Origin: JBMONI01 sp049324575
GTDB taxonomy: Bacteria > Omnitrophota > Omnitrophia > Omnitrophales > Aquincolibacteriaceae
Direction of reading: 5' to 3'
DNA length: 64,000 bases
NCBI GenBank assembly: GCA_049324575.1
Contig: JBMONI010000016.1
Coordinates: forward strand, 186,001 to 250,000
Shown here piece by piece: positions 7,876 to 15,901 of the stretch (the stretch's first letter is position 1; each line of letters starts with the position of its first letter). The notes beneath the pieces were generated by a model. That model was not told the DNA's origin and did no database searches. It worked only from the letters and a program-made list of their open reading frames with translations. The position numbers and the translations under genes were made by a program.

Positions 7876-8982
7876 TTACGGAGTCTCTTTTTTTTCGGAG
7901 CGGGGTATTTCGACCGTGCTGGAAAGAGAGTCCGGCTCGTTTCCCGCACCGGCTTCGCTCATGACCCGGCGGCTGGCTTCGATCTCCCCTTGAGCTTCGA
8001 GGATCTGGGCGAGACCGACCCGCGCGCTCAGATAGCCGGGATCGAGCGCAAGGATCTCGCGGAACCGCCGTTCGGCGTCCTCCAGGCGTCCCATCTGCCG
8101 ATAGCTTTCGGCGAGCAGGAACTCGACATCGGTGTTACGGGGAAAAAAGAAACGCAGATGCTCCAAGATCGCCTCGGCTTTTTCCGGCTGTCCCTGGTCC
8201 ATGTACGCCACCGTCAGCGGGAAAAGAAGCTGCGGCGACCGGACGCCCTTGTAAAAGAGCTCTTCCCAATAACGGATCGTATCGGCTTGCCGTCCCTGCG
8301 CCCAAGCCAGGCTCCCCCGGTAAAAAGTCACGGTCGGGTCCTCGGGTTTAAAAGAGGCCAACTGATCGAGGGCAAGCCTCGCGCGTTCCGTCTCCCCCGC
8401 CCGCTGGTAAAGGATCCCCGCGGTGAGAAGCGCCTCTTCGTTCCGGGGATCGAGGGCCAGCACCTGCTCGTAGCTTTGAAGTGCGCCATCGGGATTCTTC
8501 ATGCGCAAGAAAAGCCGCGCCTGATCGCGCCACACGTCGGCGTCCTTCGCATTGATCCTGAGCGCCTGCGTGAACCGGGCCAGCGCGCCGCGGTAATCTT
8601 CCTCGCGAAGAAGGGCCTCGGCCGAAAAAACATTGAGGTAAAAGTCGCCGGAGTCGAGCCGGAGTGCCCGGTCATAGAACTTGTTTGCTTCGCTCGGATA
8701 ACCGAGCCGCCGGTAAATATGCCCCAGGGAGATGAGCAATTCGACATGGTCGGGCTCCGCCTCGATCTTTTTGTTGAGATCGACGATGAGCGCATTGAGC
8801 CCGGCGTCCGGGTCCTTGTTGGCCATCATCGCAATGTTGTAGATCTCATCCACACTGCGCGCGTAGTTCTCGAAATCCTTCGCCTCTTTTGGCGCCGCGG
8901 ACGGCGCCGGCGTTTCCGAAAAAGCAACGGACGAAAAAAGGATCGCGAACCCGAGCGCGCAAGCGCCGTGGAAATGTCTCAT
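7876..8982 (-). CDS. Periplasmic TPR-repeat protein
   Basis: 368 aa. A signal peptide (residues 1 to about 20, ending near AFSE) is followed by a Pro/Ala linker and at least eight tetratricopeptide repeats, such as LLISLGHIYRRLGYPSEANKFYDRAL and AEAILEHLRFFFPRNTDVEFLLAES (each given in part). TPR arrays scaffold protein complexes; no enzymatic motif is present. The ATG at 8982 overlaps the stop of msrB (ATGA), giving a two-gene unit. A frame extending to 9033 would lie inside msrB and lacks a signal peptide, so it was not used. Confidence 0.85.
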   Translation of the reverse strand: MRHFHGACALGFAILFSSVAFSETPAPSAAPKEAKDFENYARSVDEIYNIAMMANKDPDAGLNALIVDLNKKIEAEPDHVELLISLGHIYRRLGYPSEANKFYDRALRLDSGDFYLNVFSAEALLREEDYRGALARFTQALRINAKDADVWRDQARLFLRMKNPDGALQSYEQVLALDPRNEEALLTAGILYQRAGETERARLALDQLASFKPEDPTVTFYRGSLAWAQGRQADTIRYWEELFYKGVRSPQLLFPLTVAYMDQGQPEKAEAILEHLRFFFPRNTDVEFLLAESYRQMGRLEDAERRFREILALDPGYLSARVGLAQILEAQGEIEASRRVMSEAGAGNEPDSLSSTVEIPRSEKKETP

Positions 8983-9521
8983 GCGTCCGCTCTTTTCCGC
9001 GGAGTAAAGTTCAACGCCGCCGAGTTGATGCAATAACGCTTCCCCGCGGGCCCGGGGCCGTCGTCAAACACATGCCCGAGATGGCTGCCGCAATGTGGAC
9101 AGATCACTTCAACGCGCATCATCCCGTGGCTCCGGTCTTCGCGCAAAGCGACGGCCTCCGGGGATGCCGGTTCAAAAAAACTGGGCCACCCGGTCCCGGA
9201 ATCGAATTTGGCGGAAGCGTCAAAAAGAGGCCGGCCACAAGCGCCGCACCGATAGACCCCTTTCTCCTTGTGCGCCGCGTACTTGCCCGTGAAAGGCGGT
9301 TCGGTCCCTTTCTCGCGCAGGACCCGATAGGCTTCGGGGGACAGGACCTTTTTCCATTCTTCGTCAGACTGTTCCATGGTTTGAGTTTTTTTTCCTTTCT
9401 CGCCGCTCCAAACGAAGGGGCAAAGGCCGCCGGAGGTCTCTCCCCCCTCCTCCGCCCAGACCCAAGAAACGGAGAGGCCGGCACAGAACAGAAGGAAAAG
9501 CACCATCGCGGCCGTTTTCAT
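8979..9521 (-). CDS. msrB: Peptide-methionine (R)-S-oxide reductase, exported
   Basis: 180 aa. MsrB reduces methionine-R-sulfoxide in proteins. Zinc Cys pairs are seen in YRCGACGRPL and ICPHCGSHLGHVF, and the catalytic Cys in GKRYCINSAALNF. SGTGWPSF is the family substrate loop. The protein starts with a signal peptide (MKTAAMVLFLLFCAGLSVS), so it probably repairs envelope proteins. Start at 9521 is supported by AGGAG upstream; an in-frame upstream start at 9578 lacks this. It is coupled to the downstream TPR gene. Confidence 0.95.
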   Translation of the reverse strand: MKTAAMVLFLLFCAGLSVSWVWAEEGGETSGGLCPFVWSGEKGKKTQTMEQSDEEWKKVLSPEAYRVLREKGTEPPFTGKYAAHKEKGVYRCGACGRPLFDASAKFDSGTGWPSFFEPASPEAVALREDRSHGMMRVEVICPHCGSHLGHVFDDGPGPAGKRYCINSAALNFTPRKRADA

Positions 9522-9597
9522 CCCGGGTCTCCTGGGAAATCCTTGTTTTCGCTTGGACGCAAAAGAAAACGCTTCCATTCATCCTTTCCCTCTCTGC

Positions 9598-9625
9598 TTG
9601 ACTTTTCCCGTCAGAAGCCTAGAAT
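9598..9625 (+). promoter_or_regulatory. Sigma70-type promoter for small membrane protein
   Basis: TTGACT (9598-9603) and TAGAAT (9620-9625) with a 16-nt spacer in the msrB/small-gene divergent region. The leader to the ATG at 9679 would be about 45 nt. Confidence 0.45.
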
Positions 9626-9678
9626 CCAGACGTTCGAAGCATCTATTTTACAACAGACCACCAGCTTCGGGGCCTTCG

Positions 9679-9930
9679 ATGGATATTTCAAAACTTGATG
9701 TCGGCGTTATGCTAAAGGCCTTTCTTTTTCTCAGTATCCCGATCGTTCTTTTTGCAATCTTTGGAGGCTGGGCGGCCTATGCCCACGCCAAGAACGCGTC
9801 GAAAGATACCGAAAAAGAACGGATCGAAAAAGAACGCGAAGAACGCATCAAGCAGCTTATGGACAAACGGAACCGCGAAATGAAAGAATTGCGGAACACC
9901 GCGCCCGAGCCGCCGAGATTCGGGCACTAA
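9679..9930 (+). CDS. Small membrane-anchored coiled-coil protein
   Basis: 83 aa. One membrane helix (residues about 12-35: LKAFLFLSIPIVLFAIFGGW) is followed by a strongly charged coiled-coil stretch with alternating Lys/Glu/Arg (KERIEKEREERIKQ). No family recognised. The topology suggests a short cytoplasmic or periplasmic coil tethered to the inner membrane. The stop overlaps the end of convergent mqnD by 4 nt. Support comes from the promoter upstream and the amphipathic pattern rather than homology. Confidence 0.6.
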   Translation: MDISKLDVGVMLKAFLFLSIPIVLFAIFGGWAAYAHAKNASKDTEKERIEKEREERIKQLMDKRNREMKELRNTAPEPPRFGH

Positions 9931-10793
9931 GTTTTTTCGATCTCGACGTATTCCGGCGTAACCGGCTTCGGCAAAAGCCCCCGTTCCTGTCCCTTTTTGA
10001 GCAAAAGCTCGAACCCTTTACGGACTTCGCTTCCCATCTCGACCGTTGATTCGTTCACATACATCCCGACAAAGCGGTCCCCCAGATCCCTCCCGATCCC
10101 CCGTCCGTATTCGAGCGCATAATCGAGCGCTTCCGCGCGGTGGCCAAGCGCATAAAGGATCGCCTCCCTGAAAAGTCCCGCGAAAGCACGCATCCGGTCC
10201 GCCCCGAGGTCTTTGCGGATCACATCGATCCCAAGCGGGAGCGGCAGCCCCGTTTCGCCGTGCCACCACCGGCCGAGATCGATCGCCAGGTGGAACCCGC
10301 TTTGAGCGTATGTGAGCTGGCCTTCGTGAATCACCAGGCCGAGGTCCGCCCGGCCGGAACGGACCCCCTCGAAGATCCTGTCAAAAGGAAGGACCGTGGT
10401 CCGGACTTCCGGAGCAAAAAGTTTCAGGGCAAGAAGGGCCGTTGTCATTTCTCCGGGGACCGCGATCTTTTTTCCGGCAAGATCCTTCGCCTCGCGGACC
10501 GGGAACGGTTTCCCGCTGACAAGGATCGGACCGTACCGGTCGCCGACACTCGCCCCCGAAGTCATGACCGCATAAGCGTCCGCGAGATACGCATAAGCGT
10601 GACAGGAAACCGCGGTGACCTCGAGTTCGGCTTTCAGCGCGCGGCGATTCAGAGATTCGATGTCTTCGATCACATGCTCGACCCGGAAACCCCGCATGGG
10701 AATCTTTGCTTTCGCGATGGCATAGAACATGAAGGCGTCATCAGGATCGGGACTATGGCCGAATCTTATTCTGAATTCATCCGAGTTTTTCAT
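9927..10793 (-). CDS. mqnD: 1,4-dihydroxy-6-naphthoate synthase (futalosine pathway)
   Basis: 288 aa periplasmic-binding-protein fold enzyme of the futalosine route to menaquinone, converting cyclic dehypoxanthinyl futalosine to 1,4-dihydroxy-6-naphthoate. Family signatures are GHSPDPDDAFMFYA at the N-terminus, VIEDIESLNRRAL, the SCHAYAYL segment (catalytic His region), GPILVS and DLGLVIHEGQLTY. No other mqn gene is in the window, so the pathway would be dispersed. A TTGACA promoter and an AAAGGA ribosome site precede the ATG. Confidence 0.93.
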   Translation of the reverse strand: MKNSDEFRIRFGHSPDPDDAFMFYAIAKAKIPMRGFRVEHVIEDIESLNRRALKAELEVTAVSCHAYAYLADAYAVMTSGASVGDRYGPILVSGKPFPVREAKDLAGKKIAVPGEMTTALLALKLFAPEVRTTVLPFDRIFEGVRSGRADLGLVIHEGQLTYAQSGFHLAIDLGRWWHGETGLPLPLGIDVIRKDLGADRMRAFAGLFREAILYALGHRAEALDYALEYGRGIGRDLGDRFVGMYVNESTVEMGSEVRKGFELLLKKGQERGLLPKPVTPEYVEIEKT

Positions 10794-10802
10794 AAGTCCT
10801 TT

Positions 10803-10830
10803 ATATTAAAGGATTTCCATCGGCTGTCAA
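10803..10830 (-). promoter_or_regulatory. Promoter for mqnD
   Basis: Minus-strand TTGACA (10825-10830, consensus) and TAATAT (10803-10808), spacer 16 nt. The -10 ends 9 nt before the ATG, giving a very short leader that still overlaps an AAAGGA motif. Confidence 0.5.
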
Positions 10831-10852
10831 TTTGAAAAAGGCCATGCCAATT

Positions 10853-10881
10853 TTGATTTTTCAAAGGAGGAAGGGTATAAT
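10853..10881 (+). promoter_or_regulatory. Consensus sigma70-type promoter
   Basis: TTGATT (10853-10858), 17-nt spacer, perfect TATAAT (10876-10881). The predicted transcription start near 10888 leaves about 20 nt before the ATG at 10907. It also argues against the longer frame that begins at a TTG at 10832. Confidence 0.6.
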
Positions 10882-10906
10882 TTCTCTGAAGGCTTTTGCA
10901 AATCAT

Positions 10907-12982
10907 ATGAAAAGACTAATTTACGCTATAGGAATTGTGTTGTTGTCGCACATCGCTCCTTCGTTCGCAGCGGTGGACGATTCGCTTTCGCTCAAGGACT
11001 TCGCGGTTCCCGAATCCCTGGGAAAGATCAGCGAGCGCTTTGAAGGCGCTTCGTCCGACCGGACCATAATCCAGATCCAGGATGTGCACGCGCATTATAC
11101 GGCGCAGGAGAATATCGCCGCCATCCTCGATCAACTGAACGCCGTTTATGATCTGCAAACCGTCGCGCTCGAAGGCGGATGGTCCGCGACCAGCCTGCCG
11201 CAGAGCTGGTCCCTTCCCTCTTCGCGCGGGAAATACCTGTTGGCCCAGAATCTTTTGCAGGACGCTTATATCGGCGGGCCCGTCTATGCCGCATTGTTTT
11301 CGCAAAAACCGATCACCCTCGTCGGCATCGAAGACCGCGAGCTCTATCTCAAGAACCGCGACATTTATCTGAAATACCTCGCCGACAAGGAACGCATCGA
11401 CCTCCTGCTGAAAAAAGCCTCGCAGGACATCCATCAGCTCAAACAAACGGCCTTCAATCCCGAACTGGCCGCCTTTGATGCCAAGCGCGTGGAATTCCTG
11501 GCCGGAAAGAAAGCGGAGTCCTTTCTGCCTTATCTGATCACGAAAGCCGGAGAAAGATCGGTCGACCTCGCGGCGTATCCCCAGATCGCCCTTTTCAAGG
11601 AGATCCTCACGCTTGAAGCGGGCCTCGACGCGGAAAAACTGAAAAGCGAGGCGGCAAGGCTCATGGATTCCCTGCCCAAGGGCCGCATCACTTTCGAAGA
11701 GGCCTTGCGCGCGGGGAAATTCTCCGAAGAGAAGCTGGCCTATTATTCCCAGACCCGACTTTACCGGGATATCATGAAACGGCAGGACGAGCTTTCGCAT
11801 CAGGACTTTTTCGCCGAGATCGAGGCCCTGACGGCCCAAGTCGAAGGAGCCCTCACGGCGACGGACGCCGAAAAGGCCCTGGCGGTCCGGGCCAAGACCT
11901 TTGCGCTGATCGAAACGCTCGCTTCGTTCAAGGCGACGCCCGCCGATATCCGTAAATACGAGGCCGAGGAAGCCTCGGTCCAAGCGGAAGCGGCCGGGCT
12001 CGGACTGACCGATCCGCTGGCCCTGGCCGCGGATTTTTACCGGCTCGCAAAACAGCGCGACGAGATCTTTTTCAAGAAGATCACCACCGAAGAGCCCCTG
12101 GGAAAGGACATCGCGGTCGTCACGGGCGGATTCCATACGGACGGTTTGAGCGAACTTTTCCGCCATGCGGGGATCTCCTATATCGTCGTGACCCCCGATC
12201 TCGGGAAAGAATCCATGAGCGAAAAACTCTATTTCTCGAGAATGCAAAGCATCCCCATGACCCAGACCTTGAGTTCGGAGGGGAACCGCTACGCGCTCCT
12301 CGACGAACCCTTCGCGCAAGCAGTCGAGGGGCTTGAGGCCACAAGCCCGAACATCCCCGCGGCCGAAAGGACCGTGATCACGGCGATCGAGGGAGCCCCT
12401 TCCGGGAAAACCGCTCGCGCGGAAGCGCGCGCGGAGGCTCCGGGCCTTCAGGCGCTGTGGGACCGGTTCGTGGCGGCGACGGCCCCCGAAGAAAAGAAAA
12501 CGCTCCTCGCGGAAATGGCCGTCGAAAACCTGAAACTCAAGAACATCCTCCTGATCACGGATACCGCGCTCCGCGAGATCGATCAGAACGCCAAGAACCC
12601 GGCCTTGGCGGAAAAGCTCTGGAAAGGGATCACGAGCAACCGGAACAATTTCATTTTCGTCTATTACCAGTCGCTCGATTATCCGGACTGGGCGGCTGCA
12701 GGAGCCGTCTATCAGCAGGTGGGGAATTTCAGACCCGAACGGTTCGCCTCCAAGTATGCAAGCGAGGTCAAGGGCCGGCGCGTTGCGGCCTCGATCGATC
12801 AGCCCGATCTCCTCGGGGAACTTTTAGAGCAGGTCGCCCTGCTTCCCAACGATCTTTCATCCTTCATTTTCTTCATCACCGGCGCTTACCAGTTCGCCGG
12901 CCAGAACGCCGCCGCGGCGGCATTCATCCGAAACCTTGCCGCGGACGCCGCCTTCGCCGAACAGCTCCTCCAGTCCGCGTAA
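10907..12982 (+). CDS. Large exported protein, ChaN/EreA-like N-terminal domain, RAEAR linker
   Basis: 691 aa. Signal peptide (residues 1-21, ending SFAA). Residues about 50-440 carry features of the ChaN/EreA/TraB-type fold: IQIQDVHAHYTAQENI (H61, H63), VALEGG (Glu89) and VVTGGFHTDGLSELF near residue 405 followed by ISYIVVTPD. A linker near residue 503 reads ARAEARAEAPG, then an all-helical C-terminal domain of about 180 aa follows with no recognised family. The fold assignment rests on motif spacing only. Start at 10907 chosen for the signal peptide and the promoter just upstream. Confidence 0.75.
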   Translation: MKRLIYAIGIVLLSHIAPSFAAVDDSLSLKDFAVPESLGKISERFEGASSDRTIIQIQDVHAHYTAQENIAAILDQLNAVYDLQTVALEGGWSATSLPQSWSLPSSRGKYLLAQNLLQDAYIGGPVYAALFSQKPITLVGIEDRELYLKNRDIYLKYLADKERIDLLLKKASQDIHQLKQTAFNPELAAFDAKRVEFLAGKKAESFLPYLITKAGERSVDLAAYPQIALFKEILTLEAGLDAEKLKSEAARLMDSLPKGRITFEEALRAGKFSEEKLAYYSQTRLYRDIMKRQDELSHQDFFAEIEALTAQVEGALTATDAEKALAVRAKTFALIETLASFKATPADIRKYEAEEASVQAEAAGLGLTDPLALAADFYRLAKQRDEIFFKKITTEEPLGKDIAVVTGGFHTDGLSELFRHAGISYIVVTPDLGKESMSEKLYFSRMQSIPMTQTLSSEGNRYALLDEPFAQAVEGLEATSPNIPAAERTVITAIEGAPSGKTARAEARAEAPGLQALWDRFVAATAPEEKKTLLAEMAVENLKLKNILLITDTALREIDQNAKNPALAEKLWKGITSNRNNFIFVYYQSLDYPDWAAAGAVYQQVGNFRPERFASKYASEVKGRRVAASIDQPDLLGELLEQVALLPNDLSSFIFFITGAYQFAGQNAAAAAFIRNLAADAAFAEQLLQSA

Positions 12983-13005
12983 TTTCGTTCTCAAACCGCC
13001 CCGTT

Positions 13006-13028
13006 CCGACCGTACACACCCCAAGCGT
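13006..13028 (-). repeat. Degenerate copy of tRNA-Pro anticodon arm (att-like, left)
   Basis: These 23 nt match 14381-14403 at 21 positions in the same orientation. Both encode, on the minus strand, the 3' part of the anticodon arm of a GGG-anticodon tRNA-Pro. The T-arm and acceptor stem are absent here. Together with the right copy it brackets the Fic gene. Confidence 0.6.
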
Positions 13029-13205
13029 TCCTAAGGCAACTTTTTGTAACGCACGCCTTTTCAATGGCGCTCCCCCCTAAAAATCGGCCGAATTGCCCAT
13101 GCGTGCAATATCACAATCACCCCCGGGTTGGGTAAGGGATGGATCTTTATTCGTTAGTATCGGATCGCATCCCCGCCTACTGGCAGGCAGTCGGTTTTCG
13201 CGGAT

Positions 13206-14213
13206 TTATTTTTCACTCAATCGGTATTTCACGGCCCTCGCCGCCCCTTGCCTGGCCACCAGCCCAAATCGGATGAGCGGCGCAATCAGCTGGTTCACGC
13301 GGGCCCGATTGATCTTCATGGTCCCAGAGATCTGGGCAGCTCCCAATATCCCTCTGCGGTCCAACAGGGCCAACAGCTCCTCCTGCTTGGGGGTCAAAGA
13401 GATCCCATGCAACTTCAGGAGACCTTCCTTGATGCGGCTTTGCACATTCTCGACAGAACGCGCTAAACCTTCAGCGACATACTCGATCCAATACGTATAA
13501 TCAGCGTCCACATCCCTCGTCTGCTGGATCATTTCATAATAACGGGGACGATTTTGGGCAAAAAAATCATCGAGACCTAAAGTGCAAAGAGGATCAAAAC
13601 CCCTTTCCCAAAGCAACCACTGGCTGATAGCCCTGGCGACACGTCCATTGCCGTCCGTGAATGGATGGATCGTCAAAAATTCATGATGAAAAACAGCGCT
13701 GCGGATGATCGGATGTAAATCTTCATTCCTTAACCATGCAAACAGGGACTTCATCCGGCCCGACACCTGCGGGGGCGGCGGTGGGGTAAAAATCACTTTA
13801 TTGCGGGCATCGACAACATAATTCTGGACCCTACGGTAACGCCCTGTCCGCTCTTTCGTCAAAAGTCCTCGGACCATTCGGTCATGAACAGCTAAAAGCC
13901 TTTTTTTTGTGACGGATTTGTTTTTATTCTTCAAAACCCACCGCATAGCCTCAAGGCAGTTTTCCACTTCCATCTTTTGTTTCTTTTCAACCAAAAGGTC
14001 CTGGCCCTCCGCAACAGCCCTGACCTGGGCCAAAGACAAGAGATTGCCCTCGATCCATGTCGACGAATGAACACTTCTAGCAAAAGCATCCCGCTCCACA
14101 GATGTCTTAACGGAAGCCTGCAGCCGGGCACTCCTCACAAGAGCGCCGGCAGTTGCAATCTCTTCAAACAGCCTTAAAAGATGTGTGGTGATCCTGCAGT
14201 TGGCTTTGAGCAT
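13206..14213 (-). CDS. Fic-family protein with C-terminal winged helix
   Basis: 335 aa. The Fic core motif HPFTDGNGRVAR is at residues 183-194 (His185 would be mis-numbered if counted from the core; the catalytic His is the first residue of the motif), predicting AMP or other nucleotide transfer onto protein targets. An inhibitory helix of the S/TxxxE(G/N) type is present N-terminally (SSTWIEGN, residues 50-57), so it is a class II, self-inhibited enzyme. The last 70 residues look like a winged-helix DNA-binding domain (ILGAAQISGTMKINRARVNQ). No separate antitoxin gene adjoins. Base composition is visibly more AT-rich than neighbours. Spaced repeats over its promoter suggest self-regulation. 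Confidence 0.92.
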   Translation of the reverse strand: MLKANCRITTHLLRLFEEIATAGALVRSARLQASVKTSVERDAFARSVHSSTWIEGNLLSLAQVRAVAEGQDLLVEKKQKMEVENCLEAMRWVLKNKNKSVTKKRLLAVHDRMVRGLLTKERTGRYRRVQNYVVDARNKVIFTPPPPPQVSGRMKSLFAWLRNEDLHPIIRSAVFHHEFLTIHPFTDGNGRVARAISQWLLWERGFDPLCTLGLDDFFAQNRPRYYEMIQQTRDVDADYTYWIEYVAEGLARSVENVQSRIKEGLLKLHGISLTPKQEELLALLDRRGILGAAQISGTMKINRARVNQLIAPLIRFGLVARQGAARAVKYRLSEK

Positions 14214-14219
14214 GGAATC

Positions 14220-14248
14220 ATCTTACCATATCGTATAGGAATTGTATA
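14220..14248 (-). promoter_or_regulatory. Promoter of the Fic gene
   Basis: Minus-strand TATACA (14243-14248), 17-nt spacer, TAAGAT (14220-14225). The -10 ends 6 nt before the ATG, so the mRNA would be leaderless. Confidence 0.45.
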
Positions 14249-14262
14249 GGGTATTGTCTAGG
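14233..14262. promoter_or_regulatory. Triple operator-like repeat over Fic promoter
   Basis: GTATAGG (14233-14239), GTATAGG (14244-14250) and GTCTAGG (14256-14262) repeat every 11-12 bp, about one helical turn. The first lies in the spacer and the second overlaps the -35 hexamer. The gene's own winged-helix domain is the obvious candidate binder; this is inference. Confidence 0.5.
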
Positions 14263-14358
14263 GGGCCAGCGAAAACTTGTAGTTCCTGTTTACAGGCATC
14301 CTCTCACTCACCTCCATAAACTCAAAAAGTCCAGGGTAAAAACCCCCTTTTTGAATTC

Positions 14359-14405
14359 CGGGGCGAGAGGATTTGAACCTCCGACCGCACGCACCCCAAG
14401 CGTGT
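14359..14405 (-). pseudogene. tRNA-Pro(GGG) 3' half, truncated
   Basis: On the minus strand the sequence folds as anticodon stem CACGC/GCGTG (14400-14404 with 14388-14392) around loop TTGGGGT (anticodon GGG). It continues through a variable region, T-arm GGAGG-TTCAAAT-CCTCT and the 3' acceptor strand CGCCCCG. The 5' half (acceptor, D-arm) is missing: the lpdA stop codon lies only about 35 nt upstream and no CGGGGCG strand is there. The remnant is therefore not a functional tRNA, and 3' halves like this are typical integration scars. Confidence 0.8.
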
Positions 14406-14440
14406 GCGTGTAGAAGAGCTGTGAGTTTCAGGAAAAATTC

Positions 14441-15871
14441 CTAGGCGGGATCTTCTTTGGCGCGCTTGCGCATGTAGGCGTGCGTCGCGTGGCCGTAGAA
14501 AAGCTCGGCTGTCTCCATCAGGGTCTCCGACAGGGTCGGATGCGGGTGGACAGTCTCGGCGATGTCTTTGACGGTGGCCCCCATTTCGATCGCCAGGACG
14601 CCTTCGGCGATCAGCTCGCCGGCCCCATGCCCGGTGATCCCGACGCCGAGCACACGCTCGGTCTCGGGCTCCACGATGAATTTCGTAAGGCCGTCCGGAC
14701 GGTCGAAGGTCATCGCGCGGCCGGAGGCCCCCCAAGGGAATTTCACGGTCTCGACGGAAACGCCTTTCTCGCGGGCTTCGATCTCCGAGAGTCCGCACCA
14801 GGCGATCTCGGGATCGGTGTAAACGACGGCCGGGATGATGATGTCCTCAAAAGCGCTCGGCTCGCCGCAGAGCACTTCGACGGCGATCTTCGCCTCCTTG
14901 TGCGCCTTGTGCGCAAGCAGCGCGCCGCCCACGACATCGCCGATCGCGTAAATATTGGCGTCCGCGGTCTCCTGCCGTTCGTTCACTTCGATAAAGCCCT
15001 TGGGATCGGTCGTCACGCGCGTATTCGCAAGGCCCAGATCGTAGCAGTTCGGGACTCGGCCGATCGAAACGAGGACCTTGTCGTATTCTTCTTCGAGCTT
15101 CTGCCCGTTGTAATCCATCTCGACCTTGATCTTTTTTCCGTGCGTCGCCATGCGCAGCACTTTCGTCTTCACGCGCACTTCGCGGAAATGTTTGGCCGCG
15201 TAATCCTTGACCGGCCGCGCGAGGTCCGGATCGGCGCCCCCCAGGATCGCCTCCAGCGCCTCGACCATCACGATCCGGCTCCCCAGGATCGAATAGACGG
15301 TCCCGAGCTCCATGCCGATATAGCCGCCGCCGATCACGAGAAGGTCCCCGGGAATATCCTGGATCTCGAGCGCTTCGCTTGAGGTCATCACGCGCGGATT
15401 GCCGAGGTCGAACGCGGGCGGCAAGGTCGGCTTCGAGCCCACCGCGATGATCGCTTTCTGGAATTGGATGAATTTCTGGCCTTCGGCCGTCTCGACCCGC
15501 AGGGTGGAAGAATCCTCGAAATAACCGCGCCCGCTCATCACCTCGACCCCGCGCCGCTTGGCAAGGCCGGCGATCCCCTGCCCGAGCTTCTCGAGGATGG
15601 ATTCTTTCCACACGCGCATTTCCGCAAGCTCGATCCGGGGCCTTTCGAAATGGACCCCGCGGAAACCGGACTCCATCGCTTCCTTGACGAGCTTGGTCGC
15701 GTGCAAAAGCGCTTTGGAAGGAATACAGCCCTGGTTCAGGCAAACGCCGCCGAGCCTTTTTTCCTTTTCAACGAGAATGACCTTTTTGCCCTTGTCAGCC
15801 GCGTAAAAAGCCGCCGCATAACCTCCGGGCCCGGCCCCGACCACCACGATTTCGGTTTGGATCTTGTTCAT
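14441..15871 (-). CDS. lpdA: Dihydrolipoyl dehydrogenase (E3)
   Basis: 476 aa flavoprotein disulfide reductase. It reoxidises the dihydrolipoyl arm of E2 with NAD. Visible: FAD-binding VVVGAGPGGYAAA, redox disulfide in GGVCLNQGCIPSKALL, NAD-binding VIGGGYIGMELG, second FAD motif IYAIGDV and the C-terminal catalytic HPHPTLSE (His/Glu). Start at 15871 fits an AAGGGA ribosome site at good distance; an upstream in-frame ATG at 15880 is also possible. It is the last gene of the E1-E2-E3 operon, 30 nt after E2. Confidence 0.97.
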   Translation of the reverse strand: MNKIQTEIVVVGAGPGGYAAAFYAADKGKKVILVEKEKRLGGVCLNQGCIPSKALLHATKLVKEAMESGFRGVHFERPRIELAEMRVWKESILEKLGQGIAGLAKRRGVEVMSGRGYFEDSSTLRVETAEGQKFIQFQKAIIAVGSKPTLPPAFDLGNPRVMTSSEALEIQDIPGDLLVIGGGYIGMELGTVYSILGSRIVMVEALEAILGGADPDLARPVKDYAAKHFREVRVKTKVLRMATHGKKIKVEMDYNGQKLEEEYDKVLVSIGRVPNCYDLGLANTRVTTDPKGFIEVNERQETADANIYAIGDVVGGALLAHKAHKEAKIAVEVLCGEPSAFEDIIIPAVVYTDPEIAWCGLSEIEAREKGVSVETVKFPWGASGRAMTFDRPDGLTKFIVEPETERVLGVGITGHGAGELIAEGVLAIEMGATVKDIAETVHPHPTLSETLMETAELFYGHATHAYMRKRAKEDPA

Positions 15872-15901
15872 AACGCGCATTTCCCTTTCGATGAAATCCG
15901 T

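Noticed and set aside
13170..13205. CCTACTGGCAGGCAG stretch as a small inverted-repeat element
   Set aside because: Only a short imperfect TGCC/GGCA pairing; no second copy found in the window.
14359..14440. Possible intact or intron-split tRNA-Pro
   Set aside because: No 5' acceptor strand or D-arm is found in the 35 nt before the lpdA stop, so only a 3' half is annotated.
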